DNA of 64,000 bases from Massilia sp. BSC265 (lineage in GTDB: Bacteria > Pseudomonadota > Gammaproteobacteria > Burkholderiales > Burkholderiaceae_D), in contig NZ_JPXI01000031.1 of NCBI RefSeq assembly GCF_000740675.1, positions 220,640 to 284,639 of the forward strand, in the 5' to 3' direction. Shown here piece after piece: positions 54,607 through 64,000 of this stretch. Made by a program: the position numbers and the translations under genes. The notes under the pieces are model-generated. The model made no database searches, was not told the DNA's origin, and worked only from the letters and a program-made list of their open reading frames with translations. The stretch's first letter is position 1. Each line of letters starts with the position of its first letter.

Positions 54607-57507
54607 TCAGAATGCCTGGTTGTAGCGCACGAAGATGAAGCGGTCGATCGGCAGGTCGGCGTCAACGAAGGTCGAGGACGCTGCGCCCAGGACGGTGAAG
54701 CGCGGCTTCTTGTCGAATACGTTGTTGACGCCGACGCGCACGTCGCCGTTCCAAGGCAGCTTGTAGCCGACGCTGATGTCATGGAAGGTCAGCGAGGACA
54801 GGCGGTTCGCGCCGGCCGAAGTCGCACCGGCACGGAAGGTGGTCGGTGCATTGCATTCCCAGCCGCGCGGAATGTTCAGGCACTGATCCAGCACCGCGCT
54901 CATGTAACGCACACCCCAGGTGGCGCTCCAGTTGCCCAGCGACCAGTCGGTGGTGAAGTTCGACTTCCAGCGGTGGAAGTCGTATTCGCCCGAGAAGTCG
55001 ATCCAGCGCGAGGCGGCCGAGCTCTTGGTCGAGTACTCGTCCAGGTAGGTGGTTTCGCTGCGCAGGTTGACCTGGCCCCACGAGAAGCGCGGCAGGCGAT
55101 AACGCAGTTCGACGTCGACGCCTTCGGTCTTGATCTGGCCGAGGTTGGCATTGCCGCGTGCCAGGTCGATGATCGAACCGGTGGCAGCGTCGCGGCGGAT
55201 GCCCTGGCAGAATGCCGCCAGGCCCTGGGTGTAGCACTCGCCCAGGATGTAGTTCGCCGACACACCCACGATGCGGTTGTCGATCTGGATGCTGTACCAG
55301 TCAACTGCCGCCGAGAAGCCCGGCACGAAGGACGGGTTGAACACCAGGCCCAGGGTGCGGGTCACCGCGGTTTCCGGCTGCAGGTTGCTGTTGCCGGCGC
55401 CTGCCTGGAACGGGAACGCGGTCTGGGTGCCGCCGCTCGAGGTGATCGCGGTGCCGGTCTGGCCGCGCTGGCGGAAGCCCGCCGCGGTGCCGCCGATGCC
55501 GCCAAAGCCGCTGTTGCAGCGTGCCAGCACGGCCGGGGTGCGTGCCGCTTCGCCGTACACGGTATCGCACGGGTCGAGGTAGGTGTCGAAGGCCTGCTGG
55601 CCGCCACCGAAGGTGTCGCCCACGGTCGGTGCCCGGAAGCCCTCGGCCCAGGTGCCGCGGAACAGCAGGTCCTTGGTCGGGCGGTAGGTGAAGCTGGCCT
55701 TGCTGTTGTTGGTCGAGCCGAAGTTGCTGTAGTCCGAATAACGGGTGGCCAGGTTGAAGGACAGCGATTCGACGAACGGCAGGCCCTTCAGGACCGGGAT
55801 GTTCAACTCGGCGTAGGCCTCGCGCACGGTGAAGCGGCCGGTGGTCGGGTTGCCCGCCAGGTCGGTCGAGTAGCCCGAACGCTGGAACTCGCTCGGGAGG
55901 TCTTCGCCGCGCACGGTGCGGTGCTCGATACCGCCTGCGACGCCGAGCGCACCGGCCGGCAGCTGGAACAGTTCGCCGCTGAGGTCGGCAGTGGCGCTCT
56001 CGACCGTGCTGCCGAAGTTGTAGCCGCCGGTCGACATGACGTAGTTCAGCACCTGCGGATTCGAGGCCGACGGGCCACCCAGGATGTCCCATGGGACGCA
56101 ATCCGCCAGCGGGATCGGCGAGGCTGCGGTGCCGCACTGGATCACGCCGGAGGCATTGCGGAACGACGGGCCGAGTGCGCGCTTCAGGTTCAGGAGGTTG
56201 AGGTTGCCGGTGGCGACCGAGTTGCCGTCGACCTTGCTGTAGTTGTAGCCGGTGCTCCAGTTCCACGGCAGGCCGCGCAGTTCGAAGTTGCCTTCAAGGG
56301 TGGCGTCGATGTGCAGGGTACGGTTGTTGTTCTCGGTCTCGCGCGGCACTTCGATGGTGCGGCGGAAGAAGAACAGATCCTGGCCGCGGCCGGCGCCGGC
56401 CACCTGGTTGCCGTACGGATTGTAGTAGCTGTCCTTGTCGATGTAGACCGGGTACTTGCTCTGCGAAGTCGTGGACAGCGGATAGCCGGCGGTGGTCGAC
56501 ACGCCCTTGCGCTGCGCGTACATCGCGGTGGTGACGAAGCGCAGGTCGTACGGCAGCTGCAGTTCACCCTTGGTGAAGATGGTGTCCAGCTTGGACGGCA
56601 TCGCGAACACCATCTGACTGGTGGTGTTGAACAGGTCTGCCGGGACCGGGGCACCGCCGACGACATCGTGGTAGTTGGCCGGGTTGCGCGAATCGGCGCC
56701 GACGCCCACGCCCGACTGGTTGCCGGTGTGGTTCAGGATCTTGTCGAAGCCGGTGGCACCGCCCGAGGCGCTGACCTGGCGGATGCGGCCCCATGGGCCC
56801 GAACCGAGGTTTTCGAGCGGGAACAGGGAGGTGCGCGAGTAAGCGGTGAATTCACGGTCGCGCGACCAGACCGCGCCGGATTCGGAGTGCGACAGGCCGA
56901 ACATCAGCGAAGCCTTGTCGTTGCCGGCGCCGTAGGTCAGCGAGAAGTCCTTGTTGCGGCCGTCGGCGACGCTCTCGTTGCGGCCGGTGTACAGGCTGAT
57001 CTGGCCGCCTTCCATCGACTTCTTCAGGATGATGTTGATCACGCCTGCGATCGCGTCGGACCCGTAGATCGCCGAAGCGCCATCCTTCAGGATTTCCATG
57101 CGCTCGATCATCGACGATGGAATGGTCGACATGTCGGTGAAGCCGGCCACGGACTGCGACCAGCGCTTGCCGTTGACCAGCACCAGCAGGCGCTGGGAGC
57201 CGAGGTTGCGCAGGTTGGCGTACTGGCCGCCATTCTCGCGGTTCGAGGTCAGCGCGCCGCCCTTGCTGAAGGCCGGGGAACCGGCCGACGACATATTGGC
57301 GATGATGTCACCCACGGTGACCAAACCGCTTTTCTGGATCTGTTCCTGGGTCATCACCTGGACCGGCTGCGCAGTTTCCAGGTCAACCTGGCGGATACGC
57401 GAACCGGTGACTTCCACGCGCTGCAGGACCTCTTGAGCCTGAGCGACGGAAACCATGGACTGGAGGGCGACGGCGACTGCCAGCGCGATCTTGGTTCGTT
57501 GTTGCAT
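54607..57507 (-). CDS. TonB-dependent receptor, tandem paralogue B
   Basis: A 966-residue outer-membrane receptor. The signal peptide (ALAVAVALQSMVSVAQAQ) is followed by QRVEVTGSRIRQVDLETAQP, identical to paralogue A. Shared blocks include RNKDFSLTYGAGNDKASLMF and GASGVIQCG-type barrel segments; the end is YVRYNQAF. Differences concentrate in the middle of the barrel, where extracellular loops that select ligand would lie (inference). It is transcribed from its own region and ended by the terminator at 54533-54560, so the two paralogues are separate units. Ligand unknown. Confidence 0.93.
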   Translation of the reverse strand: MQQRTKIALAVAVALQSMVSVAQAQEVLQRVEVTGSRIRQVDLETAQPVQVMTQEQIQKSGLVTVGDIIANMSSAGSPAFSKGGALTSNRENGGQYANLRNLGSQRLLVLVNGKRWSQSVAGFTDMSTIPSSMIERMEILKDGASAIYGSDAIAGVINIILKKSMEGGQISLYTGRNESVADGRNKDFSLTYGAGNDKASLMFGLSHSESGAVWSRDREFTAYSRTSLFPLENLGSGPWGRIRQVSASGGATGFDKILNHTGNQSGVGVGADSRNPANYHDVVGGAPVPADLFNTTSQMVFAMPSKLDTIFTKGELQLPYDLRFVTTAMYAQRKGVSTTAGYPLSTTSQSKYPVYIDKDSYYNPYGNQVAGAGRGQDLFFFRRTIEVPRETENNNRTLHIDATLEGNFELRGLPWNWSTGYNYSKVDGNSVATGNLNLLNLKRALGPSFRNASGVIQCGTAASPIPLADCVPWDILGGPSASNPQVLNYVMSTGGYNFGSTVESATADLSGELFQLPAGALGVAGGIEHRTVRGEDLPSEFQRSGYSTDLAGNPTTGRFTVREAYAELNIPVLKGLPFVESLSFNLATRYSDYSNFGSTNNSKASFTYRPTKDLLFRGTWAEGFRAPTVGDTFGGGQQAFDTYLDPCDTVYGEAARTPAVLARCNSGFGGIGGTAAGFRQRGQTGTAITSSGGTQTAFPFQAGAGNSNLQPETAVTRTLGLVFNPSFVPGFSAAVDWYSIQIDNRIVGVSANYILGECYTQGLAAFCQGIRRDAATGSIIDLARGNANLGQIKTEGVDVELRYRLPRFSWGQVNLRSETTYLDEYSTKSSAASRWIDFSGEYDFHRWKSNFTTDWSLGNWSATWGVRYMSAVLDQCLNIPRGWECNAPTTFRAGATSAGANRLSSLTFHDISVGYKLPWNGDVRVGVNNVFDKKPRFTVLGAASSTFVDADLPIDRFIFVRYNQAF

Positions 57508-57601
57508 GTGTTCTCCATCTTTGCGTCTGGGAAGGGACGCGATTTATGTTTTCAAAGGGTGCAACTGTGCGGCCAGGCATACCACGGGTAGCGGCGATGC
57601 T

Positions 57602-57617
57602 GATGTGCATACACATC
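57602..57617. promoter_or_regulatory. GATGTG-CATA-CACATC palindrome upstream of TonB-dependent receptor B
   Basis: A six-base inverted repeat around CATA. The inner 14 bases (57603-57616) alternate purine and pyrimidine strictly. It lies 95 bases upstream of the receptor B start. Confidence 0.5.
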
Positions 57618-57727
57618 TGTATAAGAGCATTGCGTGTTGATCAGTGTCAATATCTGCGCAGGTCAAAACTGAACAAAAAACAACAATTACGTGAGGTAAA
57701 TTTCTGACTTCGAAGTCAATAGAAAAA

Positions 57728-57750
57728 CGGCGCACGAGGACCGTGCGCCG
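57728..57750 (-). terminator. Rho-independent terminator of glnE
   Basis: A perfect nine-base stem, CGGCGCACG (57728-57736) and CGTGCGCCG (57742-57750), with a five-base loop. On the minus strand it is followed by TTTTTCTATT. Confidence 0.9.
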
Positions 57751-57815
57751 CAGCATCTATTTGCTTGCAAAAGGGGCGCCCGCACCGGGGCGGTGCAGGC
57801 ATGGGGGGATGGAGA

Positions 57816-60530
57816 TCAGTCGCCGAAACAGGCCGCCCAGAGGCGGCGGACTGCTTCGGGATGCCCGCCCAGCAACTGGGGATCGACACGCGCCTTTTCC
57901 TGGCCCTGCAGGCGCACCTGGTGCTGCAGGCGGCGCATCGCGCGGTAGGCGTCGGCCGCCGCCGCGGCCAGGCCGGTATCGATCAGCCCGAGCTCGCCGG
58001 ATAGCCTCAACAGGGCGATGTTGCCGGCATTTGCCGTCAGTTGCGGGTAGCGGGCGGCATGGCGCAGGATCAGGTACTGGACGATGAACTCGATGTCGAT
58101 CATCCCGCCTTCGTCCTGCTTGAGGTCGAACAGTTCGCCATGGTTGACGTTGGCGTCGCGCATGCGCTTGCGCATCGCGCGGACCTCGTCCTTCAACTGC
58201 TGTTCCTGGTCGCTCCTGTCCTTGCGCAGCACCGCATCGCGGATGCGCTCGAACCTGGCGCCGATGGCGGCGTCGCCGGCGCAGAAGCGGGCCCGGGTCA
58301 GGGCCTGGTGCTCCCAGATCCAGGCCGAAGCATGCTGGTAGCGCTCGAAGGCGGCGACCGTGGACACCAGCATGCCGCTGGCGCCGTCCGGACGCAGCGC
58401 GGTGTCGATGTCGAACAGGATGCCGGCCGCCGTGTGGGCGGTGTTCCAGGTGATGAAGCGCTGCGCCAGCTTGGCGTAGTTGGACGGCGCCATCTCGTCC
58501 TCGTCGTCGAACAGGAAGATGACGTCGAGGTCGGATACGTAGCCGAGCTCCTTGCCGCCCAGCTTGCCGTAGGCGATGACGGCGAAGCGCGGCTCCTCGC
58601 GGTGGCGGCTGGCGATGGCGCGCCAGGCATGGCGGATGGTGGCACCGACGATGGTGTCGGCCAGCAGGGACAGGTGGTCGGCCAGGCGCTCGACCGAGAG
58701 CTCGCCGGCCAGGTCCAGGGCCAGCAACCGGAACAGCTGGGCATGATGGGCTTCGCGCAGGATGTCGAGCTGGCGCTCGGTGTCGCCGGCGGCGGCATTC
58801 AATTGCTCGTCGAGGACGGTGGCCAGTTCGGTCATGTCGCCGGCGCCCTCGTTGCGGTCGTCCAGCAGTTCGTCGAGCAGGATCGGGTGCTGGGTCAGGA
58901 AGGTGGCGGCCCAGCCGCTGGCATTCATCATCCGGATCACGCGCTCGAGCGTGTGGGGGTATTCGGTCAGCAGCGACAGGTAGGCCGAGCGGCGCGCGAT
59001 CGCCTCGAAGAAGTCGAGCAGGCGCCCGAGCGTGGCGGCGTGGCTGCCGACCCCGGCTTCGCGCACCACGGTGGCGATCTGGCCGAGGGCGGCGTCGCCC
59101 AGCGCCAGCAGCCGGGCGCGGCTGGCCTCGGGCAGGCTGGCCAGGCGCGGGCCCTGCAGGGTGGCAACCAGGCGCGCCGCCGCCGCGGACGGGTCGTCAT
59201 AGCCGAGCTCGAGCAGCCGGGCCGCGATCGCCTCGCGGTTTTCCGGGTCGTCGGCGAGAAGGGTGGCTTCGGGATCGGCGCCGTCGGATTTGTCGGCGAA
59301 GATGGCGTCGAACTGGGCAGCCACGAAGGCGCGTTGTTCTTCCAGCCGGGCGAGCAGGGTGGCGACGTCGGGGAGGCCCATCATCTGCGCCACCGTCAGC
59401 CGGTCTTCTTCGCTGGCCGGCAGCGTGTGGGTCTGGGCATCGTCCAGGTATTGCAGGCGGTGTTCGAGGTTGCGCAGGAAGGTATAGGCTTCGAGCAGGC
59501 GCGCCACCGTGTCCTGGGGCAGCAGTTCGCGCTCGGCCAGCAGGCGCAGGGTGGCGCGGGTGGAGCGTTCGCGCAGGGCCGGGTCGCGCCCGCCGCGGAT
59601 CAGCTGGAATACCTGGGCCAGGAACTCGATCTCGCGGATCCCGCCGCGGCCCAGCTTGACATTGTGGCTACGCTCGGGGTGCAGGCGCTCCTGGCGCTTG
59701 ACCTCGGCGCGGATCTGGGCGTGCATGTTGCGGATCGCGTCGATCACGCCAAAGTCGAGGTAGCGCCGGAACACGAAGGGACGCACGATGTCTTCCAGCG
59801 CCGCGATGTCCTCCGAATCGCCGGTGACCGCGCGCGCCTTGACCCAGGCATAACGCTCCCATTCCCGGCCCTGCACAATGAGGTATTCCTCGACCATGTT
59901 CAGGCTCGCCGCCAGCGGGCCGGAATTGCCGTTGGGACGTAGCGCCATGTCGACGCGGAAGGTGAAGCCGTCCTCGATGATTTCCGACAGGGCGGCATTC
60001 AGGCGGCGGCCAAGGCGAACGAAAAATTCATGGTTGGACAACTGGCGCTGGCCGGGGGCGGCGGCGGTCTCGCCATCCTCGGGGTAGACGAAGATCAGGT
60101 CGATGTCGGACGAGACGTTCAGCTCGCCGCCGCCGCCCTTGCCCATGGACAGCACCATGAGCTGCTGCGGCCGGCCGGATTCCTCGCCCGTCGGCATGCC
60201 GTGGGCGGCGACCAGTTCGGCGGTCAGGGCTGCGGCATGGGTCTGGATGGCGAAGTCGGCAAAGCGGGTCATCGCGGTGACGACCTCGTCCAGGTCGGCC
60301 AGGCCCTCCAGGTCGCGCCGGATGAGGGCGCACACGAGGAGGTTGCGCAGACGGCGCATTGCACGTGGCAGTGGCAGGCCAGCGTCCAGCTCGCGTGCCA
60401 ACAACGCGCCGAGGTCGACGCTGGACAGGGATAATCGGCATATCCCGTCGAGCAGGGCGGCGCGGGCCGGGTCGGCGCCGAGCCAGCGCTGGAGGAAGCG
60501 GGAATGGTCAGACGGCGAAGCTGGGTGCAT
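57816..60530 (-). CDS. glnE: Bifunctional glutamine synthetase adenylyltransferase/adenylyl-removing enzyme
   Basis: A 904-residue enzyme that adds AMP to, or removes it from, the target tyrosine of GlnA under PII control. Two nucleotidyltransferase domains are visible: the N-terminal removing domain with LSMGKGGGGELNVSSDIDLI near residue 150 and the C-terminal transferring domain with YGKLGGKELGYVSDLDVIFL near 630. Each keeps its DxD pair. HNVKLGRGGIREIEFLAQVF follows the first. The ATG at 60530 (MHPASPSDHS) fits the family; the frame to 60710 would overlap the divergent gene. glnA is 26 kb away. Confidence 0.97.
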   Translation of the reverse strand: MHPASPSDHSRFLQRWLGADPARAALLDGICRLSLSSVDLGALLARELDAGLPLPRAMRRLRNLLVCALIRRDLEGLADLDEVVTAMTRFADFAIQTHAAALTAELVAAHGMPTGEESGRPQQLMVLSMGKGGGGELNVSSDIDLIFVYPEDGETAAAPGQRQLSNHEFFVRLGRRLNAALSEIIEDGFTFRVDMALRPNGNSGPLAASLNMVEEYLIVQGREWERYAWVKARAVTGDSEDIAALEDIVRPFVFRRYLDFGVIDAIRNMHAQIRAEVKRQERLHPERSHNVKLGRGGIREIEFLAQVFQLIRGGRDPALRERSTRATLRLLAERELLPQDTVARLLEAYTFLRNLEHRLQYLDDAQTHTLPASEEDRLTVAQMMGLPDVATLLARLEEQRAFVAAQFDAIFADKSDGADPEATLLADDPENREAIAARLLELGYDDPSAAAARLVATLQGPRLASLPEASRARLLALGDAALGQIATVVREAGVGSHAATLGRLLDFFEAIARRSAYLSLLTEYPHTLERVIRMMNASGWAATFLTQHPILLDELLDDRNEGAGDMTELATVLDEQLNAAAGDTERQLDILREAHHAQLFRLLALDLAGELSVERLADHLSLLADTIVGATIRHAWRAIASRHREEPRFAVIAYGKLGGKELGYVSDLDVIFLFDDEDEMAPSNYAKLAQRFITWNTAHTAAGILFDIDTALRPDGASGMLVSTVAAFERYQHASAWIWEHQALTRARFCAGDAAIGARFERIRDAVLRKDRSDQEQQLKDEVRAMRKRMRDANVNHGELFDLKQDEGGMIDIEFIVQYLILRHAARYPQLTANAGNIALLRLSGELGLIDTGLAAAAADAYRAMRRLQHQVRLQGQEKARVDPQLLGGHPEAVRRLWAACFGD

Positions 60531-60702
60531 GGTGTCGATCCGGTGTGTGTTTTTGCCGTCCGGCAGGCATTCGTGCGGTAGAATTGCCCGCCGTGCCGCC
60601 TGGGAACCTAGGGTCAGCACGATGGTAAGGTAGACGCCGCGACTGTTGCAACTATCTGTTATTAGAGAATCAAACTTACGGCGAGCCTTTTTGAGCACCT
60701 TG

Positions 60703-63700
60703 ATGGACAACCAGGACCCGCAGGCGGCCGCCGCTCACCTGTCGGCGCTCGAGGGAGCGCTTGTGCGCTGGCGGCGCCTGCGTGCGTGCTATCGCTATGC
60801 GAACCTGGCCTCGCACCATGTCCTCGGCTTCACCATCAAGCTGGTGCTGCTGCTGTATTTCGGCTTGGCGCTGCTGTTCCTGGCGCTGCGCTATGCCATC
60901 CTGCCCAACATCGACCTGTATAAAGGCGACATCGAAGCGGCCGCCGGGCGCGCGCTCGGCAACCGCGTCACCATTGCGCACCTGGAGGCTGGGTGGCAGG
61001 GCATCCATCCCGTATTGACGCTGGGCGACGTGCGCCTGATCGACCGCGGCGGGCGCCAGGTGCTGGCCTTGCCGGAGGTGACGGCGGCCCTGTCCTGGTG
61101 GAGCCTGGCTGCCTTCGAGCCGCGCCTGCATGCGCTTGAAGTGCGCAGTCCGCAGCTGGACATGCGGCGCGGCCGCGACGGTATCATCAGCGTGGCGGGC
61201 ATCCGGCTCGATCCCGATAAGCGAGACGACGGGCGCGGCGCCGACTGGCTGCTGCGCCAGCGCGAGATCGTGATCCGCGGCGGCCGCATCGATTGGACCG
61301 ACGAGCTGCGCGGCAGGCCCACACTGGCCCTGACCGACGTGACCCTGGCCTTGCTGAACCGTTTCGGCGGCGGGCACCGCTTCGCGCTGCGCGCCACCCC
61401 GCCGCGCGCGCTCGGCCAGCCGCTCGACGTGCGCGCGCGCTTCCGCCACCGTTTCGGCGCGCGTCCCTCCGATATCGCGCGCTGGAAGGGGGAGCTGTAT
61501 GCCGACTTGCGCGGCGCCGACCTGGTGGCCTGGAAACAGCACGTCGACTTGCCGTTCCAGATTGCCAGCGGACGCGGTTCGGTGCGCGCCTGGCTGAGCG
61601 TCGACCAGGCCAGGGTGGCCGGCTTTACCGCCGACCTGGCCCTGGCCGACGTCAACGCGCGCCTGGGCACGACCCTGGAGCCGCTCGAGCTGGCTCGCAT
61701 TTCCGGCCGCCTGGCCGCGCGCGAAGAAATGCTTCCAGGGAAGGACGAGGGCAAGCCGACCTTCGGCGCCCACGGCCATACCATCAGCCTCACCGATTTT
61801 TCCGTCACCACCCGCGATGGCCAGGCGCTGCCGCCCGCCACGCTCGAACAGACCTGGCGCCCGGCGCGCGACGGCAGGCCCGAAACGGGCGAGCTGAGCG
61901 CGCGCCAGCTCGACATCGGCGCACTCGCCGCACTGGCCGGCTACCTGCCGCTGCCGCCGCAGCAGCGCCAGATGCTGCTCGACTACGCCCCGCGCGGCCG
62001 CCTGCTCGACGTGGCCGCCGAGTGGGAAGGGCGCTATCCGGCGCTGCGCAGCTACCGCGTGCACGGCGACGTGGCCGGCCTGGCCATCAATGCCCAGCCG
62101 GCGCGCGCGGCCCAGCCGGCACGTGGCGACCAGCCGGCAATCCCGGCCCGTCCGGCCACGCCCGGCTTCCAGAACCTCAGCGGCAGCATCGACGCCAGCC
62201 AGAACGGCGGCAGCGTGACGGTCGATTCGACCGCGCTGGTGCTGCACATGCCGGCCTGGTTCGCCGAACCCGCGCTGCCGCTCGACCGCCTCGACCTGAA
62301 GGCGCGCTGGAATTTCGATCCGGGCAAGCAGCTGCTGGTCGAGGTCGAGCGCCTGGCTTTCGCGCAGGGGACACTGAGCGGCTCGCTGTCCGGACGCCAC
62401 AGCCTGCCGCTGCTGCCGGGGGGCGGCGCGGCAGGCCCGGGCACGGCCGACATCACGGGCACCCTGGACGGCTTCGCGATCAATTCGGTTGGGCGCTTCC
62501 TGCCGCTGGGCACGCCCGAGCACCTGGCCGGTTGGCTGGGCACGGCCCTGCAGGGCGGCACCCTGCGCGACGCGCACCTGCGCCTGCGCGGCGACCTGGC
62601 CGGCTTCCCATTCCGCGCCACGGGAGGAGTCAATGCGGTACTGGAACGTGCGCGCGGCGAATTCCATGCCGCCGGACGCCTCGAGAACGCGCGCCTCGAA
62701 TATGCGCCGGACCACCGCCACGCCGACGGCACTCCGCTGTGGCCGGTGGCCGAGAACATCAACGGCCGCATCGAATTCGACCGCGCCCGCATGGAGATCC
62801 GCGGCGACACGCTGCGCACCATGGGCGTGGCGCTGTCGAACGTGAAGGCGGTGATCCCCGACCTGGGCGCGCACGAGAAGATGATGCTCGAGATCGACGG
62901 CAATGCGGCGGCGCCGATGCAGGAATTCCTGCGCTACGTGGCGGCCAGCCCGGTGCCGGAATGGATCGGCCACTTCCTGGATGAGACCCGTGCCGGAGGC
63001 AACGCGCGCCTGGGCTTGCGCCTGCGCATGCCGCTGGCGCACCTGCCCGACACCAAGGTGCAGGGCAGCCTGCAATTGCTGGGCAACGACATCAGCCTGT
63101 TCCCGGAACTGCCACAGCTAACGGCGGCGGAAGGGAAGATCGAGTTCTGGGAGCGCGGCGTCGCCCTCAACGGCGTGGGCGCCAGTTTCCTGGGCGGGCC
63201 GCTGGGCCTGTCCGGTGGCACCCAGAAGGACGGCAGCATCGCCATTCGCCTGCACGGCATCCTGTCGGCCGAAGGCATGCGCCGCACTGCGCCCGTCCCC
63301 GCGCTGAGGCGCCTGGCACAGCGCCTGTCGGGTAGCACGCCCTATACCGGCAGCGTGGTGGTGCGCGAAGGGCGGCGCCTGGTCACCCTCGAATCGAACC
63401 TGGCCGGCCTGGGCATGGAACTGCCGGTCCCGCTCAACAAGCCGGAGGCCGACAGCCTGCCGCTGCGCTTCGTGCTGGCGGGCGAACCGACCGTGGGCAA
63501 CGTGGCGCGCGACGAGATCCGTCTGGCGCTGGGCGAGGGCGTGGCGGCGCGCTACCTGCGCGAGAAGACGGGGCGCGCACCCTGGACCGTGCAGCGCGGC
63601 GGCATCGGCATCAACGTGCCGGCGCCACAGCCGGACAGCGGCATGATGATCCATGTGGACATGCGCGCGCTGAATGTGGACGGCTGGATCGCTGCCGGCA

Positions 63701-64000
63701 AGGCGATCGCGGGCGAGGGCGAAGGCTCCGGCAGCGATGGCGCCGGCCCCGGGTTTGCCCAGTACGTGATGCCGACCGTGATTGGCGGCCGGGTAGGCGA
63801 GCTGACCATCGGCGAGCGCCGCCTGGCCGACGTGATCCTGGGCGCCACCCACCTGCGCGACACCTGGCAGGCCAACCTGCATTCGCGCCACGCGAGCGGC
63901 TATGTGACCTGGGCCGAGACCGGTGGCGGCCAGGGCGTGGGCAAGGTGACAGCACGGCTGGCTTCGCTGGTGATCCCGGAATCCAGCGAAGCCGAGGTCA
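60703..64000 (+). CDS. YhdP-family AsmA-like protein, N-terminal part
   Basis: This frame is open from the ATG at 60703 to the right edge with no stop (1099 codons visible), so the gene is truncated by the window. A short cytoplasmic head and one membrane helix at about residues 42-66 (KLVLLLYFGLALLFLALRYA) precede a long periplasmic region of repeating beta-strands with the DUF3971/AsmA-2 pattern. YhdP-type proteins bridge inner and outer membrane and help carry phospholipids outward. It is divergent from glnE, 172 bases apart. E. coli YhdP has 1266 residues, so 150-250 residues are probably missing. Confidence 0.88.
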   Translation, partial: MDNQDPQAAAAHLSALEGALVRWRRLRACYRYANLASHHVLGFTIKLVLLLYFGLALLFLALRYAILPNIDLYKGDIEAAAGRALGNRVTIAHLEAGWQGIHPVLTLGDVRLIDRGGRQVLALPEVTAALSWWSLAAFEPRLHALEVRSPQLDMRRGRDGIISVAGIRLDPDKRDDGRGADWLLRQREIVIRGGRIDWTDELRGRPTLALTDVTLALLNRFGGGHRFALRATPPRALGQPLDVRARFRHRFGARPSDIARWKGELYADLRGADLVAWKQHVDLPFQIASGRGSVRAWLSVDQARVAGFTADLALADVNARLGTTLEPLELARISGRLAAREEMLPGKDEGKPTFGAHGHTISLTDFSVTTRDGQALPPATLEQTWRPARDGRPETGELSARQLDIGALAALAGYLPLPPQQRQMLLDYAPRGRLLDVAAEWEGRYPALRSYRVHGDVAGLAINAQPARAAQPARGDQPAIPARPATPGFQNLSGSIDASQNGGSVTVDSTALVLHMPAWFAEPALPLDRLDLKARWNFDPGKQLLVEVERLAFAQGTLSGSLSGRHSLPLLPGGGAAGPGTADITGTLDGFAINSVGRFLPLGTPEHLAGWLGTALQGGTLRDAHLRLRGDLAGFPFRATGGVNAVLERARGEFHAAGRLENARLEYAPDHRHADGTPLWPVAENINGRIEFDRARMEIRGDTLRTMGVALSNVKAVIPDLGAHEKMMLEIDGNAAAPMQEFLRYVAASPVPEWIGHFLDETRAGGNARLGLRLRMPLAHLPDTKVQGSLQLLGNDISLFPELPQLTAAEGKIEFWERGVALNGVGASFLGGPLGLSGGTQKDGSIAIRLHGILSAEGMRRTAPVPALRRLAQRLSGSTPYTGSVVVREGRRLVTLESNLAGLGMELPVPLNKPEADSLPLRFVLAGEPTVGNVARDEIRLALGEGVAARYLREKTGRAPWTVQRGGIGINVPAPQPDSGMMIHVDMRALNVDGWIAAGKAIAGEGEGSGSDGAGPGFAQYVMPTVIGGRVGELTIGERRLADVILGATHLRDTWQANLHSRHASGYVTWAETGGGQGVGKVTARLASLVIPESSEAEV

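Larger units (their letters stand above)
57508..57815. promoter_or_regulatory. 308-base region between receptor B and glnE
   Basis: It carries the receptor B control region: TTGACA on the minus strand (57650-57645) and the palindrome at 57602-57617. The glnE terminator follows at 57728-57750. The stretch 57655-57725 is AT-rich. No ORF with support is seen. Confidence 0.55.

Overview
The window is GC-rich chromosomal DNA that reads as a betaproteobacterium of the Oxalobacteraceae (Massilia/Telluria/Duganella type). That placement is inferred from gene content and protein flavour: an intracellular polyhydroxyalkanoate (PHA) depolymerase plus a PHA-granule protein, glnA followed by ntrB-ntrC, several large TonB-dependent receptors, an orphan rsxB beside nth, and convergent genes separated by palindromes. 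There is no phage, transposase, plasmid or rRNA operon. The only RNA gene seen is one tRNA-Pro(CGG). The DNA is densely coding, and almost every long ORF on the opposite strand is a GC-rich shadow.

Layout. (1) 1-4675: nitrate/nitrite assimilation operon, made of the end of nirB, nirD, a NirB-like FAD reductase and a NasA-type nitrate reductase with a C-terminal [2Fe-2S] domain. (2) 4672-7140: dienelactone hydrolase and a chemoreceptor, both on the minus strand. (3) 7491-12290: tRNA-Pro and ispB, facing away from rplU-rpmA-obgE-DUF4345-proB. (4) 12412-18254: NTF2-like protein, nth, rsxB, RcnB-like protein, phaZ, ferredoxin-NADP reductase, fdxA and an emfourin-type protease inhibitor. (5) 18262-22944: M4-like protease, PHA-granule protein, acyl-CoA-binding protein, FKBP, EI24 membrane protein and a MoCF-domain protein. 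(6) 23202-30417: a very large divergent glycosyltransferase-51 protein, a TAXI solute-binding protein, a CocE-type hydrolase and a rhodanese. (7) 30418-36440: glnA behind a sigma-54/NtrC control region, a DUF4124 gene, ntrB, ntrC and corA. (8) 36519-39004: EamA exporter and COG2509 flavoprotein. (9) 39005-57507: four TonB-dependent receptors (two are tandem paralogues) interspersed with rsmE, tkt, gap and map. (10) 57816-64000: glnE, diverging from a yhdP-type AsmA-like gene that runs off the window.

How the genes work together. Nitrogen is the main theme. Nitrate is reduced to nitrite (NasA) and then ammonium (NirBD), ammonium is captured by GlnA, GlnA is modified by GlnE, and the system is controlled by NtrB/NtrC; all of these except the nirB 5' part lie in this window. 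A second theme is PHA storage (PhaZ and a granule-associated protein). A third is TonB-dependent uptake.

The least ordinary signals are: a dispersed perfect palindrome with core GATCTGGTCC/GGACCAGATC placed just after stop codons; an inhibitor-protease pair (emfourin plus a divergent M4-like enzyme); alternating purine-pyrimidine palindromes upstream of three receptor genes; a split nitrate-reductase electron path; and a solitary rsxB retaining the rsx-nth synteny. Nothing in the window looks like a defence island or a biosynthetic cluster.
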